From Novosphingobium sp. (GTDB taxonomy: Bacteria > Pseudomonadota > Alphaproteobacteria > Sphingomonadales > Sphingomonadaceae): a stretch of 64,000 bases of DNA. Both the position numbers and the translations under genes were made by a program. Location: assembly GCA_004211435.1 (NCBI GenBank), contig SECS01000002.1, positions 62,001 to 126,000 of the forward strand. The letters are read 5' to 3'. A model generated the notes under the pieces. The model was given only the letters and a program-made list of their open reading frames with translations, had not been told where the DNA came from and did no database searches. Of this stretch, positions 38,095 to 47,415 are shown one piece after another; the first letter of the stretch is position 1, and each line of letters starts with the position of its first letter.

Positions 38095-39744
38095 ATGAGC
38101 GAACGGGAATCCATGCCCTATGACGTCGTGATCGTGGGCGGCGGGCCGGCTGGCCTGGCCACGGCGATCCGGCTCAAGCAGCTCAATGCCGACCTCGCGG
38201 TCTGCATTCTGGAGAAGGGCTCGGAGATCGGCGCGCACATCCTGTCGGGCGCCGTGGTCGATCCGCGCGCGCTCGACGAGCTGCTGCCCAGCTGGCGCGA
38301 CGACGGTTGCCCGATGGCCGAGACGCCGGTGACCGACAACTGGCACTGGTTCCTGACCGAGAACGGCAAGATGCCGATCCCGCACATCCTGATGCCGCCG
38401 TTCATGTCGAACGACGGCAACTACACGGGCTCGCTGGGCAACCTGTGTCGCTGGCTCGGCGGCAAGGCCGAGGAACTCGGCGTCGAGATCTTCCCGGGTT
38501 TCCCCGCTGCCGAGATACTCTACGACGACAAGGGTGCCGTCATCGGCGTCCAGACCGGGGACATGGGCGTCGCGCGCGATGGTGAGCACAAGGGCGACTA
38601 CCAGCCCGGCATGAACCTGCTCGCGAAATATACCGTGTTCTGCGAGGGCGCACGAGGTCACCTGACCAAGCGTCTTAAAGCCAAGTACGATCTCGAGCGC
38701 GATTGCCAGCCGCAGAAGTATGGCCTCGGCATCAAGGAGCTTTGGGACATCTCGCCCGACAAGCACGTGCCCGGCCGTGTGCTCCACACCCAGGGCTGGC
38801 CCCTGTCCGAGAGCGGCAGCGGCGGCGGCGGTTTCCTCTACCACCAGGCGAACAACCAGGTGGCGCTCGGCTTCGTCACGACGCTCGATTACGCCAACCC
38901 CTACGTCTACCCCTTCGAGGAATTCCAGCGCTGGAAGCAGCATCCGGAAATCCGCAAGATCCTCGAAGGTGGCAAGCGCGTGTCCTACGGTGCGCGCGCG
39001 ATCAATGAAGGCGGTTGGCAGTCGGTGCCCAAGCTGGCCTTCCCGGGCGGCGTCCTGGCGGGCTGCTCGGCCGGCTTCGTCAACGTGCCGCGCATCAAGG
39101 GCAGCCACACCGCGATGAAGAGCGGCATGCTGGCGGCCGAATCCATTGCGGCTGCCGTTGCGGGCAACCGCGAACATGACGAGCTCGGCGAGTTCGATAC
39201 GGCCGTACGCGACAGCTGGATCGCCAAGGAATTGAAGCTCGTCCAGAACGCCGAGCCGCTGCTCGCCAAGTTCAACGGCGACCTGTTCGGCGCGGCGCTG
39301 GCCAATGTCGACATGTGGCTGCGCTATCTCAAGCTGCCGATCTTCCCGGCGATGAAGCACCACACCGACGCTTCGGAGACGCAGCGCGCGGACCTGTTCC
39401 AGCCGATCCACTATCCCAAGCCCGACGGCGTGATCAGCTTCGATCGCCTGACCTCGGTCTCGTTCTCGTTCACCAACCACGAGGAAGATCAGCCGGTCCA
39501 CCTGCTGCTCAAGGATCCCTCGGTGCCGACCGAGATCAACCTGCCGCTCTATGCGGGTCCCGAGGCGCGCTATTGCCCGGCGGGGGTCTACGAATTCGTC
39601 GATCCCGACGGCGCGGGCCAGCGCCTGCAGATCAACGCGCAGAACTGCGTCCACTGCAAGACCTGCGACATCAAGGACCCGACGCAGAACATCGACTGGG
39701 TCGCGCCCGAAGGTGGCGGCGGGCCGAACTATCCGAATATGTAA
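38095..39744 (+). CDS. etfD: Electron transfer flavoprotein-ubiquinone oxidoreductase
   Basis: ETF-QO passes electrons from ETF, and so from fatty-acid and amino-acid dehydrogenases, to ubiquinone at the inner membrane. It is 549 residues from the ATG at 38095. The FAD site is YDVVIVGGGPAGLATAIRL, followed by LEKGSEIGAHILSGAVVDPRAL. The ubiquinone domain and the GSHTAMKSGMLAAE block are normal. The C-terminal 4Fe-4S cluster is built from cysteines in YCPAGVYEF and INAQNCVHCKTCDIKDPTQNIDW. Spacing and length match mitochondrial and alphaproteobacterial enzymes. etfAB are not next to it. Confidence 0.95.
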   Translation: MSERESMPYDVVIVGGGPAGLATAIRLKQLNADLAVCILEKGSEIGAHILSGAVVDPRALDELLPSWRDDGCPMAETPVTDNWHWFLTENGKMPIPHILMPPFMSNDGNYTGSLGNLCRWLGGKAEELGVEIFPGFPAAEILYDDKGAVIGVQTGDMGVARDGEHKGDYQPGMNLLAKYTVFCEGARGHLTKRLKAKYDLERDCQPQKYGLGIKELWDISPDKHVPGRVLHTQGWPLSESGSGGGGFLYHQANNQVALGFVTTLDYANPYVYPFEEFQRWKQHPEIRKILEGGKRVSYGARAINEGGWQSVPKLAFPGGVLAGCSAGFVNVPRIKGSHTAMKSGMLAAESIAAAVAGNREHDELGEFDTAVRDSWIAKELKLVQNAEPLLAKFNGDLFGAALANVDMWLRYLKLPIFPAMKHHTDASETQRADLFQPIHYPKPDGVISFDRLTSVSFSFTNHEEDQPVHLLLKDPSVPTEINLPLYAGPEARYCPAGVYEFVDPDGAGQRLQINAQNCVHCKTCDIKDPTQNIDWVAPEGGGGPNYPNM

Positions 39745-39752
39745 GGCTTCAT

Positions 39753-39790
39753 CGCCGTCCTTGCGCAAGCGGGGACGGCGGTAGCATTTT
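39753..39790 (+). terminator. Terminator after the ETF-QO gene
   Basis: CGCCGTCC (39753-39760) pairs perfectly with GGACGGCG (39773-39780). An inner palindrome TTGCGCAA lies in the loop, and a TTTT run follows at 39787-39790. It begins nine bases after the ETF-QO stop. Confidence 0.65.
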
Positions 39791-39803
39791 GACTTGGTGA
39801 TCA

Positions 39804-39818
39804 TCCCCTGACAGGGGA
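39804..39818 (+). promoter_or_regulatory. Hairpin covering the ispE ribosome-binding site
   Basis: TCCCCT and AGGGGA form a six-base stem with the loop GAC. The 3' arm is part of GGGGAGGG, the only ribosome-binding site of ispE (start 39827). The hairpin could therefore restrict translation. It resembles hairpins at 10485 and 62005. Confidence 0.5.
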
Positions 39819-39826
39819 GGGCTATC

Positions 39827-40624
39827 GTGATCGAAACCGCCTACGCAAAGATCAACCTCGCCCTCCACGTCCGCCGCCGGCGCGGCGACGGCTATCACGA
39901 GCTCGAAACGCTGTTCGCCTTCGTCGATCAGGGCGACCGGCTGAGCGCCTCGCCCGCCGCGCGCGACGTGCTCCACGTCAAGGGCGAGTTCGCCGGGGCG
40001 CTCGACGATCCCTTCGGCAACATCGTCGCCAAGGCGCTGGGCAAGCTCAAGCATGTCCCCGGCTGGTCGGTTTCGCTCGAGAAGAACCTGCCCGTGGCCG
40101 CGGGGCTCGGCGGCGGCTCGGCCGATGCCGGCGCGATCTTCCGCATGGTCCGCCAGTGGGGCGGCCTGCCCGATAGCTGGCACGACATCGCCACCGCGCT
40201 CGGCGCCGACGTACCCGCCTGTGTCGAAAGCCGGACCTGCCTGGGCACAGGCACGGGCACCGATCTTGCGGCGGTCGACGACGACCTTGCCGGCACCCCC
40301 GTTCTGCTGGTCAACCCGCGCGTACCGCTGGCGACGGGGCCGGTCTTCAGGGCCTGGGACGGCCAAGACCGCGGTGCCATGCCCGGCGGTAGCGCGCGCG
40401 AAATCGCGCTGGCCGGGCGCAACGATCTCGAAATGCCGGCGATCGGCCTGTGCCCGCTGATCGCCGATGTCCTCGCCGCGCTCAACGACACCGCGCCGCT
40501 GATCGCGCGCATGTCGGGCTCGGGCGCGACCTGCTTCGCGCTCTACGCGAACGAGGCGGCGCGCGATGCCGCGGCGGCGGCGATCAACGCGGACTGGTGG
40601 CAGATGGCGGGGAAGCTGCGATGA
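39827..40624 (+). CDS. ispE: 4-diphosphocytidyl-2-C-methyl-D-erythritol kinase
   Basis: IspE phosphorylates CDP-ME in the methylerythritol (non-mevalonate) isoprenoid route. The protein has 265 residues and starts with GTG (MIETAYAKINLALHVRRRRGDGYHELETLFAFVD), with GGGGAGGG upstream inside a hairpin. The GHMP-kinase ATP loop is LPVAAGLGGGSADAGAIFRM. GADVPACVESRTCLGTGTGTDL is the substrate region, and ARMSGSGATCFALYAN is the C-terminal GHMP motif. The stop overlaps the next start by four bases, so the two genes are translationally coupled. Confidence 0.94.
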   Translation: MIETAYAKINLALHVRRRRGDGYHELETLFAFVDQGDRLSASPAARDVLHVKGEFAGALDDPFGNIVAKALGKLKHVPGWSVSLEKNLPVAAGLGGGSADAGAIFRMVRQWGGLPDSWHDIATALGADVPACVESRTCLGTGTGTDLAAVDDDLAGTPVLLVNPRVPLATGPVFRAWDGQDRGAMPGGSAREIALAGRNDLEMPAIGLCPLIADVLAALNDTAPLIARMSGSGATCFALYANEAARDAAAAAINADWWQMAGKLR

Positions 40625-41349
40625 ACGATGCCTTCCGCTTGATCGGCACCCCGCGCTTCGGCGGCATTCTCGTGGTCGCCGATCACGCCTCGAACCGCGT
40701 GCCCGAGGACATCGATCTCGGCATCGATCCCGCACTGCTGACCCAGCACATCGCGGTCGACATCGGCGTGCGCGAGGTGGCCGAGGCTATGGCGCAGACC
40801 CCGGGTATCGCCGCTTTCCTGTGCAACGCCAGTCGCCTCGTCTGCGACTGCAACCGCGACGAGGGCGCCCCCGCGATCGTGCCGATCGCCAGCGACGGCC
40901 ACGCCATCCCCGGCAACGAGTTGAGCCACGCGGAACATGAGGCCCGCCTCGATCGCTTCTTCCGACCCTATCACGCGGGGCTCGCCGAACAGCTCGACGC
41001 CGTGCCGCCCGGCTTGATCCTGTCGCTTCACAGCTTCACTCCACAACTGGTTAGCAATCCTCAGGAAAAGCGTCCCTGGCAGGTCGGTGTGCTCTACAAC
41101 GAGGACGACCGCGCGGCGCGGATCGCCATCCCGCTGCTGGAGGCCGAAGGACTGGTGGTGGGCGACCAGCAGCCCTATTCGGGCAAGCTCCTCAACGCGA
41201 CGATGAATCGCCATGCCGAGGCCGAGGGGCGGCCCTATCTCGGCATCGAAGTGCGCCAGGACGAGATCGGTCACCCTGCCGGCCAAGGCGAGTGGGCGGA
41301 GCGTCTCGCACGCATCTGCAACGAAGTTGCGCTCACCATAGGCGAATAG
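40621..41349 (+). CDS. N-formylglutamate amidohydrolase family protein
   Basis: This 242-residue zinc hydrolase fold is related to HutG-type N-formylglutamate deformylases. GGILVVADHASNRVPED, ASRLVCDCNRDEGAP and LILSLHSFTPQL carry the likely metal ligands (histidine, aspartate, histidine), and YLGIEVRQDEIG is the family's distal motif. Histidine-degradation genes are absent around it, and it is coupled to ispE by an ATGA overlap. It may therefore act on another N-formyl or N-acyl amino acid; this is inference. The start at 40621 is fixed by the overlap and by the conserved opening. Confidence 0.85.
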   Translation: MNDAFRLIGTPRFGGILVVADHASNRVPEDIDLGIDPALLTQHIAVDIGVREVAEAMAQTPGIAAFLCNASRLVCDCNRDEGAPAIVPIASDGHAIPGNELSHAEHEARLDRFFRPYHAGLAEQLDAVPPGLILSLHSFTPQLVSNPQEKRPWQVGVLYNEDDRAARIAIPLLEAEGLVVGDQQPYSGKLLNATMNRHAEAEGRPYLGIEVRQDEIGHPAGQGEWAERLARICNEVALTIGE

Positions 41350-41394
41350 GGCATTTTCTTCTTCGGAAGAGTCCCTACCTGCACTAGGGCAGCG

Positions 41395-41407
41395 CTAACT
41401 TAGTTAG
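41395..41407. promoter_or_regulatory. Dyad upstream of ilvD
   Basis: CTAAC-TTA-GTTAG is a perfect five-base dyad in a locally AT-rich patch, 21 bp before the ilvD start. It could be an operator or part of the promoter. No consensus is matched. Confidence 0.28.
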
Positions 41408-41428
41408 ATTTTCGACCGGAGCCAGACC

Positions 41429-43285
41429 ATGCCCGCCTATCGTTCCCGCACCACCACCCACGGCCGCAACATGGCGGGCGCGCGGGGGCTCTGGCGCGCC
41501 ACGGGCATGAAGGACAGCGACTTCGGCAAGCCGATTATCGCCGTGGTGAACTCATTCACCCAGTTCGTGCCCGGTCACGTCCACCTCAAGGATCTGGGCC
41601 AGCTGGTCGCGCGCGAGATCGAGGCGGCGGGCGGCGTCGCCAAGGAATTCAACACGATCGCGGTCGACGATGGCATCGCCATGGGCCACGACGGCATGCT
41701 CTATTCGCTGCCCAGCCGCGACCTGATTGCCGACTCGGTCGAGTACATGGTCAACGCCCACTGCGCCGACGCGATGGTCTGCATCTCGAACTGCGACAAG
41801 ATCACTCCGGGCATGCTGATGGCGGCGATGCGGATCAACATCCCCGTGGTCTTCGTCTCGGGCGGGCCGATGGAGGCCGGCAAGGTCGTTCTGCGCGGCA
41901 AGGAAGTGGCTCTCGATCTCGTCGATGCGATGGTCGCCGCCGCCGACGAGAAGTACACCGACGAGGAAGTGCAGACGATCGAGCGCTCGGCCTGCCCGAC
42001 CTGCGGCTCGTGCTCGGGCATGTTCACCGCCAATTCGATGAACTGCCTGACCGAGGCACTGGGCCTGTCGCTGCCGGGCAACGGCTCGACCCTGGCGACC
42101 CATTCGGACCGCGAGCGGCTGTTCCTCGAGGCCGGGCGTCTCGTCGTCGATCTCTGCCACCGCTACTACGAGCAGGACGACGCGAGCGCCCTGCCGCGCA
42201 ACATCGCGACCTTCGAGGCCTTCGAGAACGCGATGAGCCTCGATATCGCCATGGGCGGCTCGACCAACACCGTGCTCCACCTGCTCGCCGCCGCGCACGA
42301 GGCGGGCGTGGACTTCACCATGACCGACATCGATCGGCTGAGCCGCAACGTGCCCTGTCTGTCGAAGGTCGCGCCGGCCAAGCAGGACGTCCACATGGAG
42401 GATGTCCACCGTGCCGGCGGCATCATGGCGATTCTCGGCCAGCTCGACCGCGCCGGGCTGATCCACACCGATCTGCCCACGGTCCACAGCAAGACGATGG
42501 GCGACGCGCTCGACCGCTGGGACATCAGCCGCACCAGCGACGCCTCGGTCCAGAAGTTCTTCAAGGCGGCCCCCGGCGGCGTTCCGACCCAGGTCGCGTT
42601 CAGCCAGTCGAGCCGCTGGGAAGAGCTCGATACCGACAGAGAAACCGGCGTTATCCGCTCGGCAGAACACGCTTTTTCGAAGGACGGTGGCCTCGCAGTG
42701 CTCTCGGGCAATATCGCGCTCGACGGCTGCATCGTGAAGACCGCCGGTGTCGACGAGAATATCCTCAAGTTCACAGGTCCGGCGCGCGTCTACGAAAGCC
42801 AGGACGCGGCGGTCGCGGGCATCCTCGGCGGTGAGGTCACGGCCGGCGACGTCGTCGTGATCCGCTACGAAGGACCGCGCGGTGGGCCGGGCATGCAGGA
42901 AATGCTCTATCCGACCTCCTACCTCAAGTCGAAGGGCCTCGGCGCTGCCTGCGCGCTGATCACCGACGGCCGCTTCTCGGGCGGCACTTCGGGCCTGTCG
43001 ATCGGCCATGCCTCGCCCGAGGCGGCCGAAGGTGGCGCGATCGGCCTTGTCGAGAACGGCGACACGATCGAGATCGACATCCCCGGTCGCACGATCCAGC
43101 TGGCGATCTCCGATGCCGAGCTGATGAAGCGCCGCGCCGAGATGGAAGCGCGCGGCGACAAGGCCTGGCAGCCCGTGCATCCGCGCCCGCGCAAGGTCTC
43201 GGTCGCGCTCCAGGCCTATGCGGCGATGACGACCAGCGCCGCGCGCGGCGCGGTGCGCGACGTGACCCAGCTCAAGCGCGGCTGA
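41429..43285 (+). CDS. ilvD: Dihydroxy-acid dehydratase
   Basis: IlvD dehydrates 2,3-dihydroxy-3-methylbutanoate (and the isoleucine analogue) in branched-chain amino acid synthesis, using an Fe-S cluster. It has 618 residues, the usual length. The cluster cysteines lie in [12 protein letters not shown] and [50 protein letters not shown] is the conserved C-terminal active-site block. GGAG precedes the ATG. It begins a tight run in which each gene overlaps the next: ilvD, a lipoprotein, an NAD(P)HX repair gene and an rRNA methyltransferase. Confidence 0.97.
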   Translation: MPAYRSRTTTHGRNMAGARGLWRATGMKDSDFGKPIIAVVNSFTQFVPGHVHLKDLGQLVAREIEAAGGVAKEFNTIAVDDGIAMGHDGMLYSLPSRDLIADSVEYMVNAHCADAMVCISNCDKITPGMLMAAMRINIPVVFVSGGPMEAGKVVLRGKEVALDLVDAMVAAADEKYTDEEVQTIERSACPTCGSCSGMFTANSMNCLTEALGLSLPGNGSTLATHSDRERLFLEAGRLVVDLCHRYYEQDDASALPRNIATFEAFENAMSLDIAMGGSTNTVLHLLAAAHEAGVDFTMTDIDRLSRNVPCLSKVAPAKQDVHMEDVHRAGGIMAILGQLDRAGLIHTDLPTVHSKTMGDALDRWDISRTSDASVQKFFKAAPGGVPTQVAFSQSSRWEELDTDRETGVIRSAEHAFSKDGGLAVLSGNIALDGCIVKTAGVDENILKFTGPARVYESQDAAVAGILGGEVTAGDVVVIRYEGPRGGPGMQEMLYPTSYLKSKGLGAACALITDGRFSGGTSGLSIGHASPEAAEGGAIGLVENGDTIEIDIPGRTIQLAISDAELMKRRAEMEARGDKAWQPVHPRPRKVSVALQAYAAMTTSAARGAVRDVTQLKRG

Positions 43286-43653
43286 TGCGCGGCGCGGCGG
43301 CGACGGTCGTGGTCCTGGCACTCGCCGCCTGCGGCAAGGGCAGGGATACGCAGCCGGCGCCGGTGCCGACCAAGACGGAAGAGAACCACGTGAGCTGCGC
43401 GCCCGCGGGCGCGCGGGACTTCGCGCCCGCCTGCACGCGCGAGATCGCGCAGTCGCCGGATGGCGAGACCTGGGTGATCCGCCATCCGAACGGTGGTTTT
43501 CGTCGCTTCGTGCTGATCGACGGCGGCAAGCGCATCGCCACGGCCGACGGCGCCGACGAGGTCGCGGCGACGCGCATCGGCAGCGATCTCGAGGTGCGCG
43601 TGGCGAACGATCGCTATCGCTTCCCGGCAGCGGCCGATGCCGCCGCACGCTGA
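43285..43653 (+). CDS. Small lipoprotein of unknown function
   Basis: This 122-residue protein has a signal peptide with a lipobox, VLALAAC, so Cys16 should be lipidated. The mature part has two more cysteines (HVSCAPAGARDFAPACTREI), probably a disulfide, and a beta-rich domain (GETWVIRHPNGGFRRFVLIDGGKRIATADGADEV). Its start shares one base with the ilvD stop and its end overlaps the next gene by 17 bases, so its translation is coupled to both. I do not know a family name. Confidence 0.78.
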   Translation: MRGAAATVVVLALAACGKGRDTQPAPVPTKTEENHVSCAPAGARDFAPACTREIAQSPDGETWVIRHPNGGFRRFVLIDGGKRIATADGADEVAATRIGSDLEVRVANDRYRFPAAADAAAR

Positions 43654-45037
43654 CCAGATCCTTACCGTCGCGCAGATGCGCGCGGCCGAGCAGGCGCTGA
43701 TCGACGCCGGCTCGAGCGTCGATGCGCTGATGCAGATCGCCGGCCGCGGCGCGGCCGACTGGGTCTGGCGGATCGCAGCGCAGCACAAGGTCACCGTGCT
43801 CTGCGGCCCCGGCAACAATGGCGGCGACGGCTGGGTGATCGCCGAGGCCCTGCGCGAGCGCGGTGGTGCGGTCGTGGTCGTGCCTGCCGCCGAGCCCCGG
43901 ACCGACGCCGCCAAGGCCGCGCGCGCGCTCTACCAGGGCGAGGTGCTGGCCCCCGACGCCGCGGTCCACGGCGACGTCTTCGTCGATTGCCTGTTTGGCA
44001 GTGGCTTGACGCGGCCATTGAGCGCGGAACATCTGGCCTTGCTGACCCGCCTCGTCGCGAGCCATCGCTTGAGCCTTGCGATCGACCTGCCGAGCGGCGT
44101 GGAAGCGGACAGCGGTGCGCTGCTCAATCCTGACCTGCCGGCCTTCGACCTGACCCTGGCACTCGGCGCCTGGAAGCGCGCACATATGCTAATGCCCGCG
44201 AGCGCCCGGCTCGGCGCGCTGCGGCTCGTCGACATCGGCGTGGCGGCGGTTCCCGGCACAGCGACGCTGCTCGGCCGCCCGCGGATCGCCGCGCCCGCGG
44301 CCGAGGCCCACAAGTACACGCGCGGGCTGTTGGCGGTGGTGGGCGGCGCGATGCCCGGCGCCGCCGTGCTTGCGGCGACTGCGGCGCAGGGGGCGGGTGC
44401 GGGCTACGTCAAGCTTTTCACCGATCACGGTCCGCCCGCGCCGCCCGATCTCGTGATCGCTACGGGCAAGCTCTCCGAAGTCCTGACCGACCTGCGTAAC
44501 CGGGCAGTGCTCGTCGGCCCGGGGCTCGGGCGTGACGCCAGGGCGCGCGAACGCCTCGCCGTGGCGCTAGCTGATCCGGTGCCCGCCTTGGTCGATGCCG
44601 ACGCGCTGCTGTTGATCGGCGAGCGCACGCTCGCGGACCGCCAGGCTCCGGTCGTCGCCACGCCGCATGGTGGGGAACTGGTGGCACTCGAGCGGGCTTT
44701 CGGCTGCGACGGGCAGGGCGCCAAGCCCGAGCGTGCGCTGGCTCTGGCTGGGGCTAGCGGCATGGTGATCGTCGCCAAAGGCCCCGACACCCTGATCGCC
44801 GCACCCGACGGGCGGCTCGTTTTCGCGCCTCGCGCGGCGTCGTGGCTGTCGGTCGCGGGCACCGGTGACGTGCTCGCCGGAACGATCGCCAGCCGGCTCG
44901 CCTGCGGCATCGAGCCCTTCCAGGCGGCGGGCGAGGGTGTCTGGCTCCAAGCCGAGGCCGCGCGGCTCGCAGGCCCGGCTTTTACCGCAAGCGGGCTTGC
45001 CGCGCGGGTGCCCGATGCTCTAGCCGCCTGCCTATGA
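43637..45037 (+). CDS. nnrD: Bifunctional NAD(P)HX epimerase / ADP-dependent dehydratase
   Basis: This 466-residue fusion repairs damaged, hydrated NADH and NADPH. The N-terminal YjeF domain (about 1-205) is the epimerase, with VLCGPGNNGGDGWVIAEAL and DCLFGSGLTRPL, and Asp in SLAIDLPSGVEADSG. The C-terminal ribokinase-like domain (about 215-460) is the dehydratase, with VATPHGGELVALE and SVAGTGDVLAGTIASRLACG, where the last aspartate is catalytic. The order equals bacterial Nnr. The start at 43637 lies inside the lipoprotein gene and its stop overlaps the next start by four bases. Confidence 0.93.
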   Translation: MPPHADQILTVAQMRAAEQALIDAGSSVDALMQIAGRGAADWVWRIAAQHKVTVLCGPGNNGGDGWVIAEALRERGGAVVVVPAAEPRTDAAKAARALYQGEVLAPDAAVHGDVFVDCLFGSGLTRPLSAEHLALLTRLVASHRLSLAIDLPSGVEADSGALLNPDLPAFDLTLALGAWKRAHMLMPASARLGALRLVDIGVAAVPGTATLLGRPRIAAPAAEAHKYTRGLLAVVGGAMPGAAVLAATAAQGAGAGYVKLFTDHGPPAPPDLVIATGKLSEVLTDLRNRAVLVGPGLGRDARARERLAVALADPVPALVDADALLLIGERTLADRQAPVVATPHGGELVALERAFGCDGQGAKPERALALAGASGMVIVAKGPDTLIAAPDGRLVFAPRAASWLSVAGTGDVLAGTIASRLACGIEPFQAAGEGVWLQAEAARLAGPAFTASGLAARVPDALAACL

Positions 45038-46299
45038 GCGAAATCGAGGAAATCATCCGCATTGCCGCCAAAGGCGATGGCGTCACCGCGTCGGGACGCT
45101 TCGCCTGGGGCGCGGCGCCGGGCGACCGGCTGCTGCCCGACGGCACGCTCGAACGCGGTCCGCACCACATCGATCCGGCCTGCCGCCACTTCACCCAGTG
45201 CGGCGGCTGCCAGCTCCAGCAGCTCGACGAGGAGAGCCTGAGCGACTTCGTCGAGAAGCGCGTCGCCAACGCCTCGACCGGCCAGGAGCTCGGCGCCGAG
45301 CGGATCACGCCGCCGCACCTCTCGCCGCCGGGCACGCGCCGCCGCGCTTCGTTGCGCGCGGAGAGCTCGGGTGGCCGCGTGGTCATCGGTTTTCGCGAGG
45401 CCAAGTCGCACCGGCTGGTCGAGCTGGCCGAATGCCCGGTCATGCTGCCCGACTTCGTTTCGATTCTAAATCCCTTGCGCAAGCTGTTGATCAGGCTTGG
45501 ACAATCTGGCGGGCAGAGCAAGGGGCGGAACAAGAAGCCCGGCGGCAAGAACGCCATGCCGCGCCTCGCCGCCGATATCGAACTGGCCATGACCGAGCAG
45601 GGCGTCGATCTCGGCATCAAGGGGCTGACGGTTGAAGGTCTCCAGGCCAACGAGCTCATGCTCGACTTCGCGCGCGAGCACGGCCTCGCCCGGCTGACGC
45701 TCGACCAGGGCTGGGGCTCGGAGACGCTGTGGGAGCCGGTGCCGGTCACGGTCCTGCTCGGCGGCGTCAGCGTCGGCTTCCCGCCGGGTTCTTTCCTCCA
45801 GGCAACACTCGACGGCGAGCAGGCGCTGGTTTCCGCCGCGCGTGAATGGCTGGCGGGTGCGACGACGGTCGCCGATCTGTTCTCGGGCCTCGGTACTTTC
45901 GCCTTCGCGCTGGCCGGACCTGAAACCAAGGTGCTGGCCGTCGAGGCGGCGCGCGACGCGCATCTCGCCTGCAAGGCCGCTGCGGGACGCGCAGGGCTGC
46001 AAATCCACGCGCTGCACCGCGACCTGTTCCGCAATCCGCTGCAGCTTGACGAACTCGACCGCTTCGACGCCGTCCTGCTAGATCCGCCGCGCGCCGGCGC
46101 GCGCGACCAGATCGAGCTGCTGGCCGGCGGCAAGGTTCCGCGGATCGTCTATATCAGTTGCAACCCCTCGAGCTGGTCGCGCGACGCGGCACTGCTCGTC
46201 GAGGCCGGCTATCGGCTCGTCGAGCTGCGCCCGGTCGGCCAGTTCCGCTGGTCGACCCATGTCGAACTCGCCAGTTTGTTCGTCAAAACAGGTTCATGA
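45034..46299 (+). CDS. 23S rRNA m5U methyltransferase, RlmD/RumA type
   Basis: This 421-residue class I methyltransferase of the TrmA/RumA family binds a 4Fe-4S cluster through Cys50, Cys56 and Cys59 (CRHFTQCGGCQ) and a later cysteine in LAECPVMLPD. The SAM domain has VADLFSGLGTFAFALAG, DAVLLDPPRAGARDQIELL and VYISCNPSSWSRDAALL, with the catalytic cysteine in SCNP. It should form 5-methyluridine in large-subunit rRNA. The exact position (U1939 or U747 type) is not decided by sequence. It lacks a clear N-terminal TRAM domain of normal length. Convergent and overlapping by 17 bp with the MAPEG gene. Confidence 0.87.
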   Translation: MSEIEEIIRIAAKGDGVTASGRFAWGAAPGDRLLPDGTLERGPHHIDPACRHFTQCGGCQLQQLDEESLSDFVEKRVANASTGQELGAERITPPHLSPPGTRRRASLRAESSGGRVVIGFREAKSHRLVELAECPVMLPDFVSILNPLRKLLIRLGQSGGQSKGRNKKPGGKNAMPRLAADIELAMTEQGVDLGIKGLTVEGLQANELMLDFAREHGLARLTLDQGWGSETLWEPVPVTVLLGGVSVGFPPGSFLQATLDGEQALVSAAREWLAGATTVADLFSGLGTFAFALAGPETKVLAVEAARDAHLACKAAAGRAGLQIHALHRDLFRNPLQLDELDRFDAVLLDPPRAGARDQIELLAGGKVPRIVYISCNPSSWSRDAALLVEAGYRLVELRPVGQFRWSTHVELASLFVKTGS

Positions 46300-46711
46300 T
46301 TGCCAGTGCGACGAGCGCCATTAGCACGAAGCTCGACAGGGCGAAGACCAGGAAGCGCAGTTTCACCTTGTTGACGAGCACCTGGATCAGCGAGTGAACC
46401 ACGCGTAGCAGCACGTAGGCCCAGGCCAGTTGCAGCGCGAGCCCATCGCCCTTGCCGATGATCGCGAGCGTGATCGCCACCGCATAGAAGACCGTAGGAG
46501 CTTCATGCAGGTGGTTGTAGTTGTGGGCTTTCCATTGCACTTGCGGTGGCAGTATCTGGTCGAGGCCCTTGGTCGTGTCGTGGACCAGGTCGTCGGGATC
46601 GACCTTGGCCGCGCTCAGCGCCGGGATGCGCGTGCCGTAGAGCCAGAACCACATCACCATGGTCCAGGCCGCCAATGCGACCACGGGTTGTAGGATCGTC
46701 ATGCCGACCAT
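46283..46711 (-). CDS. MAPEG-family membrane protein
   Basis: This 142-residue protein has four membrane helices and the MAPEG layout. The family signature is KAHNYNHLHEAPTVFYAVAITLAI, with the N-x-x-E-x-x-x-x-F pattern that binds glutathione in eukaryotic members. Bacterial relatives are mostly uncharacterised and may act in glutathione- or lipid-related detoxification. The start at 46711 follows AAGGAG at nine bases; an ATG three codons later is less well placed. It lies 53 bp after btaB on the same strand, so it may be a third member of that operon. Confidence 0.88.
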   Translation of the reverse strand: MVGMTILQPVVALAAWTMVMWFWLYGTRIPALSAAKVDPDDLVHDTTKGLDQILPPQVQWKAHNYNHLHEAPTVFYAVAITLAIIGKGDGLALQLAWAYVLLRVVHSLIQVLVNKVKLRFLVFALSSFVLMALVALAIMNLF

Positions 46712-46764
46712 TCAGGCTTCTCCTTCAGTGCTCTGGCGGAGACTGTTCGGCAGGCGGCGTGAAG

Positions 46765-47415
46765 TCAAATCCCGCGCGTCAGTGTGATCATCTGAAAGTA
46801 GCCGAGCGGGCCACGTGCCGATCGGCATTCGAGGCCGCGGTTCCAGGCGATCTCCTGCGCGGTCTCGACCAGCTCGCGCCGCGGCATGACGTGAAACGCC
46901 GCGAGCCAGGCGCGCAGGCCCTTGCGCAGCGGTGCGGGAAGGCCGGCGAGATCGCCGAAATCGACGACATGGAGCGCGCCGCCTGGTGCCAGCACCGAGG
47001 CGCCCTGGGCGAGCGCGGCGCGCCAGTCGGGGATCATCGACAAGGCATAGGACAGTATCGCGCGATCGACGTCAGCGCGGCCGAATAACTCCTGGACGCA
47101 GAACGCCGTGGCGTCACCCTGTGCGAGCACGGCGGAAGTGCCGAGCGTCGCGTGTGCGGATTTCAGCATTTCGCTGGACAGGTCGAGTCCGTGGAGCGCC
47201 ACGCCCGGCCAGCGCCGCGCCACCTGCGCGAGGTTGCGCCCCGTGCCGCAGCCGATCTCGAGCACGGCCTGGCCTGGCTCGGCTGCCAGCTCATCGATCA
47301 GCCGATCGCGACCGAACAGGTAGTATTTGCGCGTCAGGTCATAGATGTGGCGCTGGCCGCGATAGACCGAATCCATCAGTGCGGCGTGATCGCCCGCTGG
47401 GTGGGCGATATCCAT
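46765..47415 (-). CDS. btaB: Betaine lipid N-methyltransferase (BtaB)
   Basis: This 216-residue SAM methyltransferase methylates diacylglyceryl-homoserine three times to give the betaine lipid DGTS. It opens with ALMDSVYRGQRHIYDLTRKYYLFGRDRLIDEL, the BtaB signature, followed by the SAM site VLEIGCGTGRNLAQVARRWPGVALHGLDLS and YALSMIPDWRAAL. BtaB-type proteins differ from UbiE/PmtA relatives by the N-terminal RHIYDLTRKYYL segment. It shares one base with the end of btaA (47415), so the two are cotranscribed and coupled. The product was named from this pairing as well as from the motifs. Confidence 0.9.
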   Translation of the reverse strand: MDIAHPAGDHAALMDSVYRGQRHIYDLTRKYYLFGRDRLIDELAAEPGQAVLEIGCGTGRNLAQVARRWPGVALHGLDLSSEMLKSAHATLGTSAVLAQGDATAFCVQELFGRADVDRAILSYALSMIPDWRAALAQGASVLAPGGALHVVDFGDLAGLPAPLRKGLRAWLAAFHVMPRRELVETAQEIAWNRGLECRSARGPLGYFQMITLTRGI

